In this document: piece by piece, positions 8,918 to 18,627 of the stretch
Layout of the letters: every line of letters starts with the position of its first letter
Numbering within the stretch: position 1 is the first letter of the stretch
Assembly: GCA_036703275.1 (NCBI GenBank)
Contig: DATNPK010000060.1
Coordinates: 1 to 64,000 of the forward strand
Origin: Coleofasciculaceae cyanobacterium
Lineage (GTDB): Bacteria > Cyanobacteriota > Cyanobacteriia > Cyanobacteriales > Xenococcaceae
Reading direction: 5' to 3'
DNA length: 64,000 nucleotides
Position numbers and translations under genes: made by a program
Notes under the pieces: model-generated
What the model was told of the DNA's origin: nothing
The model's input: the letters and a program-made list of their open reading frames with translations, nothing else
The model's database searches: none

Positions 8918-11473
8918 GTGGAGTCACGATACAACGCAGCAGAAATAGAACAGAAATGGCAGCAGCAATGGCAAGAATCGGGAATAGACAAAACTCCCCA
9001 GCAAAGTGAGCGACCAAAATTCTACGCCTTGTCAATGTTTCCCTATCCTTCAGGAGACCTACACATGGGTCATGTGCGTAACTATGTAATTACGGATGTA
9101 ATTGCTCGTCTGAAGCGAATGCAAGGTTATCGAGTACTACATCCTATGGGTTGGGATGCTTTTGGTTTGCCCGCCGAAAATGCAGCGATTGATCGCGGTA
9201 TTCCTCCTGCCAAGTGGACATTTAAAAATATTGCTCAAATGCGCGATCAGCTAAAGCAATTAGGACTTTCCATCGACTGGGACAGAGAGGTTGCTACTTG
9301 TTCTCCTGACTACTATAAGTGGACACAGTGGCTGTTTCTACAGTTTCTTGATGCAGGGTTAGCTTATCAAAAAGAAGCTGCCGTTAACTGGGATCCTATC
9401 GACCAAACCGTATTAGCAAATGAACAGGTAGATAATGAAGGGCGCAGTTGGCGTTCGGGGGCAATTGTCGAACGCAAGTTGCTTAAACAGTGGTTTTTTA
9501 AGATCACTGACTATGCCGAAAAGCTCTTGCAAGATTTGGCTCAGCTAAAAGGTTGGCCCGAACGAGTGAAAACCATGCAGGCGAACTGGATTGGTAAGTC
9601 TGTGGGAGCATATTTAGAATTTGCGATCGTGGGCAGAGACGACAAGATTGCTGTCTTTACTACCCGTCCTGACACGGTATACGGTGTAACCTATGTGGTG
9701 CTTGCTCCAGAACATCCTTTGACTCCAGAAGTAACTGTACCCGAACAAAAAAAAGCGGTATCAGCATTTATCGAAGAAATTAAAGGGGAAAGTGAAATTG
9801 AACGAACTGCTGAAGATAAACCTAAGCGGGGTATTTTAACTGGCGGGAAGGCAATCAATCCCTTTAATGGCGAAGAAGTGCCAATTTTAATTGCTGACTA
9901 TGTTTTGTATGAATATGGTACTGGCGCAGTAATGGGCGTACCTGCCCATGACGTTAGGGATTTTAAATTTGCCACAGAGAAAGGCTTAGCGATCAAAACG
10001 GTAATTGTTCCTGAAGGACAAGATGCAAATGAGCCGCTGCAAGCAGCCCATACCGAACCTGGAATAATAGTTAATTCGCGACAGTTCGATGGAACACCAT
10101 CGGTAGAAGGTAAAGCCAAAATTATTGAGTACGCCGAACAACAGGGCTATGGTCAAGCGCGCATTCAATATCGCTTGCGCGACTGGTTGATTTCCCGTCA
10201 AAGATACTGGGGTTGTCCGATTCCCGTAATTCACTGTGATGATTGTGGTACTGTACCCGTACCAGATCGGGATCTGCCCGTGGAGTTGCCCGAAGCTATA
10301 GAACTATCAGGACGAGGAGGATCTCCTTTAGCTCAGTTGGATAGCTGGATTAATATTGATTGTCCCTGCTGTGGTAAGCCTGCTAAACGGGAAACCGATA
10401 CAATGGATACTTTTATTGATTCATCTTGGTATTTCCTGCGTTACAGCGACGCTAACAACACTGAAACCGCTTTTGCTCAGGATAAGGTTAATGACTGGAT
10501 GCCTGTCGATCAATACGTAGGCGGTATCGAACACGCTATTTTGCACCTATTATATTCTCGCTTTTTTACTAAGGTATTGCGCGATCGCGGTTTACTCAAC
10601 TTTGATGAACCGTTTAAACGCCTGTTAACCCAAGGCATGGTGCAGGGATTAACTTATAAAAATCCTCAGACTAATAAATATATTCCTGCTGCCGATGTTA
10701 ATCGGGATCAGCCAATAGATCCTGAAACGGGAGATCGGCTAGAGGTTTTCTTTGAGAAAATGTCTAAGTCTAAATACAACGGTGTCGCCCCTGAAGATGT
10801 CATTGCCGATTACGGCGTAGATACAGCCCGTATGTTTGTCATGTTCAAAGCCCCACCTGAGAAAGATTTGGAATGGGACGATGCTGATGTTGAAGGGCAA
10901 TTTCGCTTTTTAAATCGGGTTTGGTCTTTGGTGACAAATTACACTTGTGCTAAAGTAACTGAACAATCTCAAGAACTAACTAAAGCAGAAAAAGACTTAC
11001 GCCGAGCTATTCATACGGCAATTAAGGAAATTACGGAAGATTTAACCGGAGATTATCAGTTTAATACCGCTGTCTCGGAATTAATGAAGTTAAGTAATGC
11101 TCTTAAGGATACTGAGTGCAAAACTTCTCCAGTTTACCAAGAGGGTATTGAAACTTTAGTTCTGTTGCTCGCTCCTTTTGCCCCCCATATTGCCGAAGAG
11201 CTTTGGAGTTGTTTGGGGAACACTGAATCAGTCCATCAACAGCAATGGCGCGAAGTAGACGAGTCTGCCTTGATGGTAGATGAAATTACCTTAGTAGTGC
11301 AAATTATGGGTAAAACTCGCGGTACGATTCAAGTTCCTGCTAGCTGTGATCGAGCAGCCTTAGAAAAGTATGCCACCGAATCAGATATTGCTCAACATTA
11401 TCTAGAAGGCAAAGAGGTTAAAAAAGTCATTGTCGTGCCAAATAAGCTAGTTAACTTCGTTGTAGCAAAATAA
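8918..11473 (+). CDS. leuS: Leucyl-tRNA synthetase
   Basis: An 851-residue class I synthetase that charges tRNA-Leu. HIGH appears as HMGH (49-52) in [15 protein letters not shown] and KMSKS at 614-618. The CP1 editing domain is present ([20 protein letters not shown] region about 251-270), as is the zinc-type insertion HCDDCGTVP...CPCCG. The start is GTG at 8918 with TAGGAG ten bases upstream. Full length and intact; a HIP1-based hairpin follows it. Confidence 0.97.
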   Translation: MESRYNAAEIEQKWQQQWQESGIDKTPQQSERPKFYALSMFPYPSGDLHMGHVRNYVITDVIARLKRMQGYRVLHPMGWDAFGLPAENAAIDRGIPPAKWTFKNIAQMRDQLKQLGLSIDWDREVATCSPDYYKWTQWLFLQFLDAGLAYQKEAAVNWDPIDQTVLANEQVDNEGRSWRSGAIVERKLLKQWFFKITDYAEKLLQDLAQLKGWPERVKTMQANWIGKSVGAYLEFAIVGRDDKIAVFTTRPDTVYGVTYVVLAPEHPLTPEVTVPEQKKAVSAFIEEIKGESEIERTAEDKPKRGILTGGKAINPFNGEEVPILIADYVLYEYGTGAVMGVPAHDVRDFKFATEKGLAIKTVIVPEGQDANEPLQAAHTEPGIIVNSRQFDGTPSVEGKAKIIEYAEQQGYGQARIQYRLRDWLISRQRYWGCPIPVIHCDDCGTVPVPDRDLPVELPEAIELSGRGGSPLAQLDSWINIDCPCCGKPAKRETDTMDTFIDSSWYFLRYSDANNTETAFAQDKVNDWMPVDQYVGGIEHAILHLLYSRFFTKVLRDRGLLNFDEPFKRLLTQGMVQGLTYKNPQTNKYIPAADVNRDQPIDPETGDRLEVFFEKMSKSKYNGVAPEDVIADYGVDTARMFVMFKAPPEKDLEWDDADVEGQFRFLNRVWSLVTNYTCAKVTEQSQELTKAEKDLRRAIHTAIKEITEDLTGDYQFNTAVSELMKLSNALKDTECKTSPVYQEGIETLVLLLAPFAPHIAEELWSCLGNTESVHQQQWREVDESALMVDEITLVVQIMGKTRGTIQVPASCDRAALEKYATESDIAQHYLEGKEVKKVIVVPNKLVNFVVAK

Positions 11474-11524
11474 GATTAGAGCGATCGCCTTTTCTGAGTT
11501 TTAGAAAGAGTGCGATCGCTAATC
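11474..11524. terminator. HIP1-based inverted repeat between leuS and ssb
   Basis: Arms GATTAGAGCGATCGC and GCGATCGCTAATC are complementary except for one bulged base, with a loop of about 23 bases holding CTTTT. It begins immediately after the leuS stop and lies between convergent genes, so a bidirectional terminator is likely. HIP1 octamers form both arms. Confidence 0.55.
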
Positions 11525-11554
11525 GACATTGCATTGAACATTTAACATTAAACC

Positions 11555-12031
11555 TTAAAAAGGAATTTCATCCCAATCTTCATTGCCGCCACTGGCAGGG
11601 ACAGACGCAGGTTCTGGGGTTGTAGCTGTAGTATCGACATAGTTAGTCTCAGGTTGAGCTTGGGGGCTAGAAGCAAAATTAACGACATTATCAGGTTGCT
11701 GAGCTTGCTGCGGTTTAACCGTAGAACTTGAACCACCAATCGCATAAATTCGCGAGGCAACTAATTTGGCACGCTTTTCTTTATAGCCTTCGGGCATTTC
11801 AAACAGATTCATCGATAAACGACCTTCAACAATGACGCGATCGCCTGAACTATAAGTATTTTTAATTTCTTCAGCTAGCTTGCCCCACCCTTCTACCTGT
11901 ACTTTTCCTGGGGCTTCCCCTTCTTTGGTTGATTCAAATTCAACCATCATCGAAGATACGCTAAGCTTATCTTGAGTAGAACGTAATTCAGGATCGCTGA
12001 CTATCTGCGCCATCAAAATACAGCTATTCAT
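11555..12031 (-). CDS. ssb: Single-stranded DNA-binding protein
   Basis: A 158-residue SSB. The N-terminal OB fold runs to about residue 98 (VQVEGWGKLAEEI and GDRVIVEGRLSMN are recognisable). A Gln/Pro/Ala-rich disordered linker and the conserved acidic tip WDEIPF follow; the tip recruits replication and repair partners. The OB part is the divergent cyanobacterial type starting MNSCILMAQIV. Length is normal. It lies downstream of the sugar-nucleotide gene on the same strand with a 128-bp gap, so probably has its own promoter. Confidence 0.93.
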   Translation of the reverse strand: MNSCILMAQIVSDPELRSTQDKLSVSSMMVEFESTKEGEAPGKVQVEGWGKLAEEIKNTYSSGDRVIVEGRLSMNLFEMPEGYKEKRAKLVASRIYAIGGSSSTVKPQQAQQPDNVVNFASSPQAQPETNYVDTTATTPEPASVPASGGNEDWDEIPF

Positions 12032-12159
12032 GGGTTTGCTACTCCTTATCTATCTAAATTACTAGAAACTATGTGAACAATTGTACTATTTATCAGCCGG
12101 ACTTTCATCCCACTAATTGTAGTGGCAGTTTTTAAGTAAACGGTACTCCGACTTCCGGG

Positions 12160-14673
12160 CTAACTTTGTTCGTGATCGATAAAACTTTGGACTCGCTGAC
12201 GATATTCAGCCAGTTGCCGATCTACCCAGTAGCGCTCGCCACTGTTGGCATAAATATGGATTAGTGGTTCACCCGCATCCGGCAAAATTAATACCCAGTT
12301 ATCATTTTGCGGATTAAATATTTTTACGCCGTCAATTAACTCCAAATTTTCTGGAGAATGAGTTTCTACCAAATAACGCATCAAAGAGCCTTTAACTTTC
12401 CAAGGACAGCGAATCGAGCAAGATTTATAATAAACATTTGGTAAATCATGACGAATATCGGCCAGCGATCGCTCTTGAATTGTTAGCATTTCGATCAGTT
12501 TGGCAATGCTAAACATAGCGTCAAAACCAGGATGGAGTTGAGGAAAAATAAAGCCCATATCGCTACTACCTCCTAACACTACATGAAGATTATTCTGGGC
12601 CGCTGCCATTAATGCTGTCGGATTGACTTTCGTGCGAATCACTTTCCCATCATGACGACGAGCAATTTCTTCTACTGCACTAGAAGCATTGACGGGAACT
12701 ACTACCGTGCTGCGAGGATGAGCCGTAAAAATAGTATTAACCATCAAAGCTGTCAAAGCTTCATCGCGAATTGGCAAACCCGCCTCATCCACCAAAATAA
12801 ATTGTTCTCCGTTAGCAGATACCTGCACGCCAAAATTGGCTTTTAGAGCTTCAACTACTTGACCCAATTGATCCAACAGCACTTCTTTTTGGTTGGCAGA
12901 AATAGCAGTTTCTTTTAAGCTGGCATTTAACACCACTGCATCACAGCCAAACTTGACTAAAAGCTGGGGTAAAATTGCTCCAGCTACGGCATACACATAA
13001 TCAATGACAATTTTAGAACTGCTGCTACGAACGGCTTCTATATTGACGTGTTTTTCAAAAGCACGACTATAGGTATCTAAAATGCCACTAGGATAACTAA
13101 CGCTACCAATTTCTTGAACCGACACTCGGCGCAAGTCCTCTTTAAAATAAGCTCCTTCAATCTTTTTTTCTTGAGATTTAGAAATGCTGATTCCCTGTTT
13201 ATCAAAAAATTCAATTAATAAATAATCAGGTCGATTAGGTTCTAAACGAATATGAATCCCGCCTGACACATCTACCATGTGGGTCATCATGGCACGGGCA
13301 ATGGGAATAGCAGTTGCTTCTAAATTTTGCACGTTGATTCCCGCCGACATCAATCCAGAAATAATAGCTCTACCAAGCATACGGGAGACGCTGCGTTGAT
13401 CGCGAGAGACAATGACTGTCGAATCAAGCTTGAGGGTTGAACCATAAGAAGCACCCAGCTTGACGACAAACTCAGGGGTTAGATCGATGTTAGCCAGTCC
13501 CGATACGCCCCGTTGTCCAAAAAGATTACGTTGGGCTGTATTACCCCAAATTAAATTGATATTAAGTATTGCTCCAGATTCAATTCTTTTACTCGGCCAA
13601 ACTCTAACTCCTGGTGCAATTTGAGCTTCTTCTCCGACGATAGACAAGCTACCAATCACCGAACCTTCTAAAGCCTGCGATCGCCGATCCATTCTCGTAC
13701 CACGAGAGATTATGCAGGCACGTAAATGAGCCTCATCTCCTACTGTAGCTCCATTCCAGATAATAGGTCGCTTGAGGTTAGCATCCGAGCCAACGGTAAC
13801 ATTATCACCAATTACTGTTCCAGCTTCGATCTTGACCCGCGCTCCAATACGACAATTATTGCCAATCATAGCTGGTGTTTCAATGACCGCACTAGGATCG
13901 ACATAAGTATTGTTGCCAATCCAAATTCCCGCCGACTTCTGTTTATAGGGAAAATCCAGCTTAACTTTCTGGTCTAATCCGTCATACTGAGCTTCACGGT
14001 AGGCTTCTAAATGACCGACATCACACCAGTAACCTTCGGCAACATAGCCATACATTGGTTCTTGCTTTTCTAGCAATAAAGGGAACAAATCCTTGGAAAA
14101 ATCTGACTCCTGATTTTCTGGGAGGTAATCGAGAACTTCTGGTTCGAGAATATATGTACCTGTGTTGACCGTATCCGAGAAAATTTCACTCAGGGAAGGC
14201 TTTTCTAAAAAGCGCTCGATCTTCCCCTCTCGGTCGGTAATTACTACGCCAAACTCTACAGGGTTAGGTACGCGAGTCAAAATTAAGGTTGCTTTGGATT
14301 TTTTCTCACGATGAAAAGCGATCGCAGCTTGCAGGTCAAAATCCGTAATCGCATCCCCGCTAATGGTGACAAAAGTGTCATCTAACCACTGCTGAATATT
14401 TTTAACACATCCTGCTGTTCCTAATGGCTGCTCTTCTTCCACCGCATAGGTCATTTGTACTCCAAAGTCGCTACCGTCTTGAAAATAATCCCGCATCACA
14501 TCGGGAAGATAGTAAAGAGCAGCAATAACCTCAGTAATATTATGACGTTTTAGCAAATTGATGATGTGTTCGGCTATAGGACGGTTTAGCACGGGTACCA
14601 TTGGTTTGGGCAGATCGCAGGTTAATGGGCGCAATCTAGTCCCTGAACCACCAGCCATTAGCACTGCTCGCAT
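12160..14673 (-). CDS. Mannose-1-phosphate guanylyltransferase-like nucleotidyltransferase / degenerate phosphomannomutase fusion
   Basis: Residues 1-230 form a nucleotidyltransferase with the signature MAGGSGTRLRPLT and the substrate motif GDAITD. Residues 240-370 are a left-handed beta-helix (repeated GxxxxIG hexapeptides). Residues 385-835 have the phosphohexomutase fold. In that last domain the phosphoserine loop (TASHNP in active mutases) reads IHIRLEPNRPDY and the metal loop (DGDADR) reads SANGEQF, so the mutase part looks inactive. Two adjacent ATGs exist; the second (14673) is six bases from AGGAG and is preferred. It likely supplies GDP-mannose or another NDP-sugar for surface polysaccharide, or is regulatory. 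Confidence 0.85.
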   Translation of the reverse strand: MRAVLMAGGSGTRLRPLTCDLPKPMVPVLNRPIAEHIINLLKRHNITEVIAALYYLPDVMRDYFQDGSDFGVQMTYAVEEEQPLGTAGCVKNIQQWLDDTFVTISGDAITDFDLQAAIAFHREKKSKATLILTRVPNPVEFGVVITDREGKIERFLEKPSLSEIFSDTVNTGTYILEPEVLDYLPENQESDFSKDLFPLLLEKQEPMYGYVAEGYWCDVGHLEAYREAQYDGLDQKVKLDFPYKQKSAGIWIGNNTYVDPSAVIETPAMIGNNCRIGARVKIEAGTVIGDNVTVGSDANLKRPIIWNGATVGDEAHLRACIISRGTRMDRRSQALEGSVIGSLSIVGEEAQIAPGVRVWPSKRIESGAILNINLIWGNTAQRNLFGQRGVSGLANIDLTPEFVVKLGASYGSTLKLDSTVIVSRDQRSVSRMLGRAIISGLMSAGINVQNLEATAIPIARAMMTHMVDVSGGIHIRLEPNRPDYLLIEFFDKQGISISKSQEKKIEGAYFKEDLRRVSVQEIGSVSYPSGILDTYSRAFEKHVNIEAVRSSSSKIVIDYVYAVAGAILPQLLVKFGCDAVVLNASLKETAISANQKEVLLDQLGQVVEALKANFGVQVSANGEQFILVDEAGLPIRDEALTALMVNTIFTAHPRSTVVVPVNASSAVEEIARRHDGKVIRTKVNPTALMAAAQNNLHVVLGGSSDMGFIFPQLHPGFDAMFSIAKLIEMLTIQERSLADIRHDLPNVYYKSCSIRCPWKVKGSLMRYLVETHSPENLELIDGVKIFNPQNDNWVLILPDAGEPLIHIYANSGERYWVDRQLAEYRQRVQSFIDHEQS

Positions 14674-15040
14674 CATAATCTCCTAATATATTGGGGTTTA
14701 TTTTTATTCTCTTTTTATATACTTGTATTTTATTACTATTGAGTCTGCTGATTTGGCTTTAGCTCAGGAGAAGCTTAAATTTAGTAGAAAAATTGGTTTG
14801 ATTTAAAAGTTAATTGTTAAGACAATTTTTAGCTGGTCAAAAATTAGAAAATAAATTACCGCTTGATTCAAAATAACCCATGCCACATTGTTTTTTTTTA
14901 GCTTGTATTTAGAGAGTACTATTAAACAAAAGTTAATCTAACACAGCCAAAAAAATTGAGTTGTTAATTCCTCAAGAAGAAAATTCGACAATTGCTAGAA
15001 TAATAGGTGTTGTTGGTTTATTGAGATAGTAAAGGTAGAG
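14674..15040. other. 367-bp AT-rich intergenic region between divergent genes
   Basis: No gene, tRNA or convincing hairpin was seen. It must contain the promoters of the divergent sugar-nucleotide gene and the small-protein gene at 15041. No individual -10 or -35 box is strong enough to claim. Confidence 0.5.
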
Positions 15041-15235
15041 ATGCCACAGTTTATTGGTTTTGTACTATTCGTTGTTTATGTCGGTGGAATTTGGAAGTTT
15101 TTATCAGGATACCGTCGCACTAACTTTAATGCTGGTCTATCTGGAAAAATCACCCTCGCTTTATTATGGCCAGTATTATTGATTGGCAATAAATCCTATC
15201 GTCGCAATTTCCGCAAGGCTTTGAGAGGGAGATAA
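15041..15235 (+). CDS. Small conserved single-helix membrane protein
   Basis: A 64-residue basic protein with one hydrophobic helix at 4-20 and a second, shorter hydrophobic patch at 35-48. A C-terminal Arg/Lys-rich tail (SYRRNFRKALRGR) should face the cytoplasm. It resembles small hypothetical proteins conserved among cyanobacteria; I know no function. AGGTAGAG lies just upstream of the ATG. It sits 38 bp ahead of cobK, so may be co-transcribed. Confidence 0.65.
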   Translation: MPQFIGFVLFVVYVGGIWKFLSGYRRTNFNAGLSGKITLALLWPVLLIGNKSYRRNFRKALRGR

Positions 15236-15273
15236 GCTACAAACCTTTTCTGATTAGCACAGATAAATTTCTG

Positions 15274-16044
15274 ATGAATGGTAAAGTCTTGCTAATTGGT
15301 GGAACTAGCGACAGTGCAGCCATAGCCGCAATGTTGGCTGCCTTCAATATACGGTTTGTCGTAACAGTAACTACCATAACTGCTCGCTCTTTGTACTCTT
15401 CCACCGTTGCCATAGTAGTTGAGCGTATGGATCGCTCAAGAATGCAGTTTTTCTGTCAGCAAAATCAAATTCAAGCTGTAGTTGATGCTTCCCATCCCTA
15501 TGCAGTTGAGGTTTCGCGTCAGGCGATCGCCATTTGCACTCAGCTAAATCTTCCTTATCTACGTTACGAAAGAGTTAATTATCAAGCTTCAGCCGTCGCT
15601 CAAACCGACTCTTTTCTAATGAAATTAAATAGTTTTGACCAACTTCTAGCAGGTGATTATTTAACCAAACAGAGGGTATTTTTGACCGTTGGTTGCCAAA
15701 TATTACCCCGATTCAAATCTTGGCAAAATCGAGCTACTCTATATGCCAGAATATTACCCAAAATAGCGTCTTTAGAAACGGCTATAGCCGCTGGGTTTAC
15801 TGGCGATCGCCTGATTGCTATTCGCCCTCCGATTAGCGTGGCGACAGAAACAGCTTTATGGCAGCAATGGAAAATATCTTTAGTCGTAACTAAGGCATCA
15901 GGAAAAGCAGGGGGAGAAGACATCAAACATCAGGTAGCAAAGGATTTAGGTATTCCTTTAATCGTTATTGCTCGTCCTCAGATTACCTATCCGCAACAAA
16001 CTTCAGAAATTAAAGATGTATTGGCTTTTTGCCAAGCAATTTAA
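15274..16044 (+). CDS. cobK: Precorrin-6A (cobalt-precorrin-6A) reductase
   Basis: A 256-residue CobK/CbiJ enzyme that reduces precorrin-6A with NADPH in corrin-ring synthesis for cobalamin. The N-terminal VLLIGGTSDSAAIA dinucleotide-binding turn, VVDASHPYAVEVS (about 69-81) and the late TKASGKAGGEDIKHQVA motif are typical. No other cobalamin genes are adjacent and no cobalamin riboswitch was seen in the 38-bp spacer. Complete. Confidence 0.9.
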   Translation: MNGKVLLIGGTSDSAAIAAMLAAFNIRFVVTVTTITARSLYSSTVAIVVERMDRSRMQFFCQQNQIQAVVDASHPYAVEVSRQAIAICTQLNLPYLRYERVNYQASAVAQTDSFLMKLNSFDQLLAGDYLTKQRVFLTVGCQILPRFKSWQNRATLYARILPKIASLETAIAAGFTGDRLIAIRPPISVATETALWQQWKISLVVTKASGKAGGEDIKHQVAKDLGIPLIVIARPQITYPQQTSEIKDVLAFCQAI

Positions 16045-16176
16045 AAATTAGATTTTCCACAGTTTAATCTTTCATGTCTAGGTATTTTTCCCTAAACAAA
16101 GGTTAAGATACAGAAAATACTCATATCTCTCCATTAAGAATTTAGTTAATAAAATTTGCTCGACTCCAGCTTGAAG

Positions 16177-16836
16177 ATGAAAATCAAACATCCCATCAAT
16201 TTGCACAAATTCCTGACCTTTGCCTTCGTTTTAGGCTTAATGGTTATATATCAAAATTTTACTGTAGCTCCTTGGATATATCTCTCACTTCACGGAACTT
16301 ATGGCATTATGTGGCTAATTAAAGATCGTCTGTATCCCGATCGCCAGTGGGAATCAGAAATACCAACCATTATGGGAATTGTAATCTTTGCTGTGCTGGG
16401 ATTATATTGGGTTGCACCCTTTATTTTAATTAGTAGTGGAGTACAGTCTAGCGCACCTTTGATGGCAGCAGCGATCGCTACGAATCTCTTGGGAATATTA
16501 CTGCATTACGGTAGCGATGCCCAAAAATACTTTACGCTCAAATATAACTCAGGATTAATTACCGAAGGATTCTTTAGCCGTAGCCGTAATCCTAACTATT
16601 TAGGAGAGATTTTGATCTATCTCGGTTTTGCGATGTTGGCGCAGCATTGGCTTCCTTTCGTGATTTTAGGCTTAGTTGCGGCTTCAGTTTTTGTGCCAAA
16701 TATGCTGAAAAAAGATCGATCTCTAGCTCGCTATCGTGAGTTTGCTGCCTATAAAGAACGTTCTGGTTTACTATTACCCAAGCTGTTTGTTAATCAATCA
16801 GCAGAAACAGTAGCAGAAACTATTGAAGTTAATTAA
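16177..16836 (+). CDS. Isoprenylcysteine-methyltransferase-like / DUF1295-type membrane protein
   Basis: A protein of about 219 residues with five or six hydrophobic segments. FSRSRNPNYLGEILIYLGF (about 149-167) is the RxPxYxGE-type motif shared by ICMT, PEMT and steroid-reductase-like membrane enzymes, where it binds S-adenosylmethionine or NADPH. I start at ATG 16177 (MKIKHPINLHKF) instead of the upstream in-frame TTG at 16156. The substrate is unknown. It ends near a HIP1 inverted repeat. Confidence 0.72.
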   Translation: MKIKHPINLHKFLTFAFVLGLMVIYQNFTVAPWIYLSLHGTYGIMWLIKDRLYPDRQWESEIPTIMGIVIFAVLGLYWVAPFILISSGVQSSAPLMAAAIATNLLGILLHYGSDAQKYFTLKYNSGLITEGFFSRSRNPNYLGEILIYLGFAMLAQHWLPFVILGLVAASVFVPNMLKKDRSLARYREFAAYKERSGLLLPKLFVNQSAETVAETIEVN

Positions 16837-16866
16837 AAAGTTGCATAATGATTTAGATCGAGACAA

Positions 16867-16912
16867 TGGCGATCGCAACTAAAGATTGAAATATTGACTC
16901 AAGCGATCGCCA
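16867..16912. terminator. HIP1 inverted repeat between convergent genes
   Basis: Perfect 10-bp arms TGGCGATCGC (16867-16876) and GCGATCGCCA (16903-16912) separated by 26 bases. It lies between the methyltransferase-like gene and the convergent split gene at 16991-17491. Terminator function is inferred from position; there is no T-run. Confidence 0.4.
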
Positions 16913-16990
16913 GTATTACAGGCACATTATTAAATTATTTGCTGTTGTATTTAGTCTCTAAAAAGCCTAGAATCTTTAGCTTTTGACTTC

Positions 16991-17491
16991 TTAACAGTGG
17001 GTGACTTTGGCTGAACTTAATGTTACCCAGTAAGTTATATCATCTTTAGTAATCCTTTCCTTTTGTTGTTGTTCAATTTCGCTAGCAGCCCTGCGAGCAT
17101 TGTGTAGTTGCGGAAACAAGTTTTGTAAAAAGAAATTAACTGTATTCGGTTTAATTAACCCTTGTTTAACAGCAGTGTCTCCAAAACTTAGTGAATGCCT
17201 GTGTTGTTCAGAAAGTATGATGCCAATATCTTCTTCACTCAATAATCCTGCTTTATTCAAATAAAATCCGATAGGATGTTCTATTCTTTGATTAACCAAC
17301 TTAAATTATTCTTGAACAAAGAAATCGGCAGTATCTTGTTTGATCCATCCTCTTAAGGCTAAGATTTCCCCTAGTCGCATATCTTGATAATAGTTTTGAT
17401 CTCTAAGAGCGACCTCTAGCTGCGGACTAGTAATTAGATCGGCTTCTTGTAAAATTTCGCCAATCGGCTTAAAGGTAACAAATTTAGACAT
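16991..17491 (-). pseudogene. MshEN/GspE-N-like two-module protein split by an in-frame TAA
   Basis: Two consecutive frames on the minus strand are in register. From ATG 17491 the protein reads MSKFVTFKPIGEILQEADLI and ends FFVQE-stop at 17306. Five residues later it continues with VNQRIEHPIGFYLNKAGLL to 16991. Each half holds one helical module of the type PxGxxLxxAGLI...RxGEIxxxRGxI, similar to N-terminal modules of type II secretion/pilus ATPases (MshEN) and common as stand-alone pairs in cyanobacteria. The stop (17306-17308) lies where Gln would fit (VQE-Q-FKLV). It may be a true nonsense, or two short peptides may be made; the second half has only a TTG near its start. Confidence 0.6.
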
Positions 17492-17649
17492 TATAAGTAT
17501 CAAAAAAGCAGTATATATAAAAGATTTATTAAGATTTATAATTAGTTCTAAAATAACTGATGATTGATTGAATTGGGTAAAGTTCAGCGCAAAAATAAGC
17601 TTTGTCTGAACGGACAAAATTGCTCTTATTTTCAACTTGAAACATTAGC

Positions 17650-18504
17650 CTATTTGGTTAAATAAACAGCATGATGCTCGATATGTTCCTTTATAAAACT
17701 ACTAACTGTAAAGTAGCTGTGATCGTATCCCGATTGCCATCGTAAATTAAGATTTTGTCCGACTTGTTGACAAGCAGCTTGGAAAGTTTCGGGCAATAAT
17801 TGTTTTTGTTGATAAAATTGATCGTCAGTTCCTTGGTCGATCAAAATTGTCGAGTTTAGCTGAGTATGCTTAATTAACTCACTAGCGTCATATTCTGCCC
17901 AGTTTTGGCGATCGCTGCCTAAATAGGCGGTAAATAGTTTGTTTCCCCAGGGACATTGCATCGGTGCTGCTATTGGTGCGAAGGCAGATACTGATAAATA
18001 TTGCTGAGGATTTTTTAAAGCGCAAATTAAGGCACCATGTCCTCCCATCGAATGTCCAAAAATACTTTGTTTTTCAGGATTAACTGGAAAATTAGCAGCA
18101 ATCAAGCCAGGTAATTCTTGGGTAACGTAGCTATACATCTTGTAATGCTTTTGCCAAGGATCTACCGTAGCATCTACATAAAAACCTGCGCCACTGCCCA
18201 AATCCCAAGTTTCATCTTCTCCAGGTATTCCCGTGTTGCGCGGGCTAGTATCAGGCACGACGAGCATAATACCCAATTCGGCTGCATATTTTTGTGCGCC
18301 AGCTTTAGTAATAAAATTGTCCTCGGTACAGGTTAAGCCAGATAGATAATAGAGAATAGGCATTGACTGAGAAGACGGTGTTTGAGGCGGAAGATAGACT
18401 GCAAAATTCATCTTACAGTTACAGGTAGATGATTGATGTGAGTAATAGGCAACTGTACCATCGAAACAGCGGTATTCGGACTTGAGGTTTAAATAATCGG
18501 ACAT
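17650..18504 (-). CDS. S-formylglutathione hydrolase
   Basis: A 284-residue alpha/beta-hydrolase of the esterase D family that hydrolyses S-formylglutathione in formaldehyde detoxification. [17 protein letters not shown] (about 53-69), [21 protein letters not shown] (about 87-107) and the nucleophile elbow [10 protein letters not shown] (Ser about 151) are diagnostic. The Asp (DQGTDDQF) and His (YDHSYF) of the triad follow. No partner formaldehyde dehydrogenase is adjacent. Complete. Confidence 0.93.
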   Translation of the reverse strand: MSDYLNLKSEYRCFDGTVAYYSHQSSTCNCKMNFAVYLPPQTPSSQSMPILYYLSGLTCTEDNFITKAGAQKYAAELGIMLVVPDTSPRNTGIPGEDETWDLGSGAGFYVDATVDPWQKHYKMYSYVTQELPGLIAANFPVNPEKQSIFGHSMGGHGALICALKNPQQYLSVSAFAPIAAPMQCPWGNKLFTAYLGSDRQNWAEYDASELIKHTQLNSTILIDQGTDDQFYQQKQLLPETFQAACQQVGQNLNLRWQSGYDHSYFTVSSFIKEHIEHHAVYLTK

Positions 18505-18627
18505 GGTATTTTGGTAAATTGGGTATCAATAAAATTATCTGACGTTTAATGATTGATTACAATATGAGCGATCAATTCAATAAATTCAATATTTTCAGCT
18601 TGAGCATTACTAAAATAAGTTAAATAT

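Noticed and set aside
14674-15040. tRNA or riboswitch in the long gaps (also checked near 25.5, 28.9, 34.5 and 61.9 kb)
   Set aside because: No cloverleaf with TTC-arm and CCA-side pairing and no conserved riboswitch core could be recognised by eye; a covariance scan would be needed to exclude weak cases.
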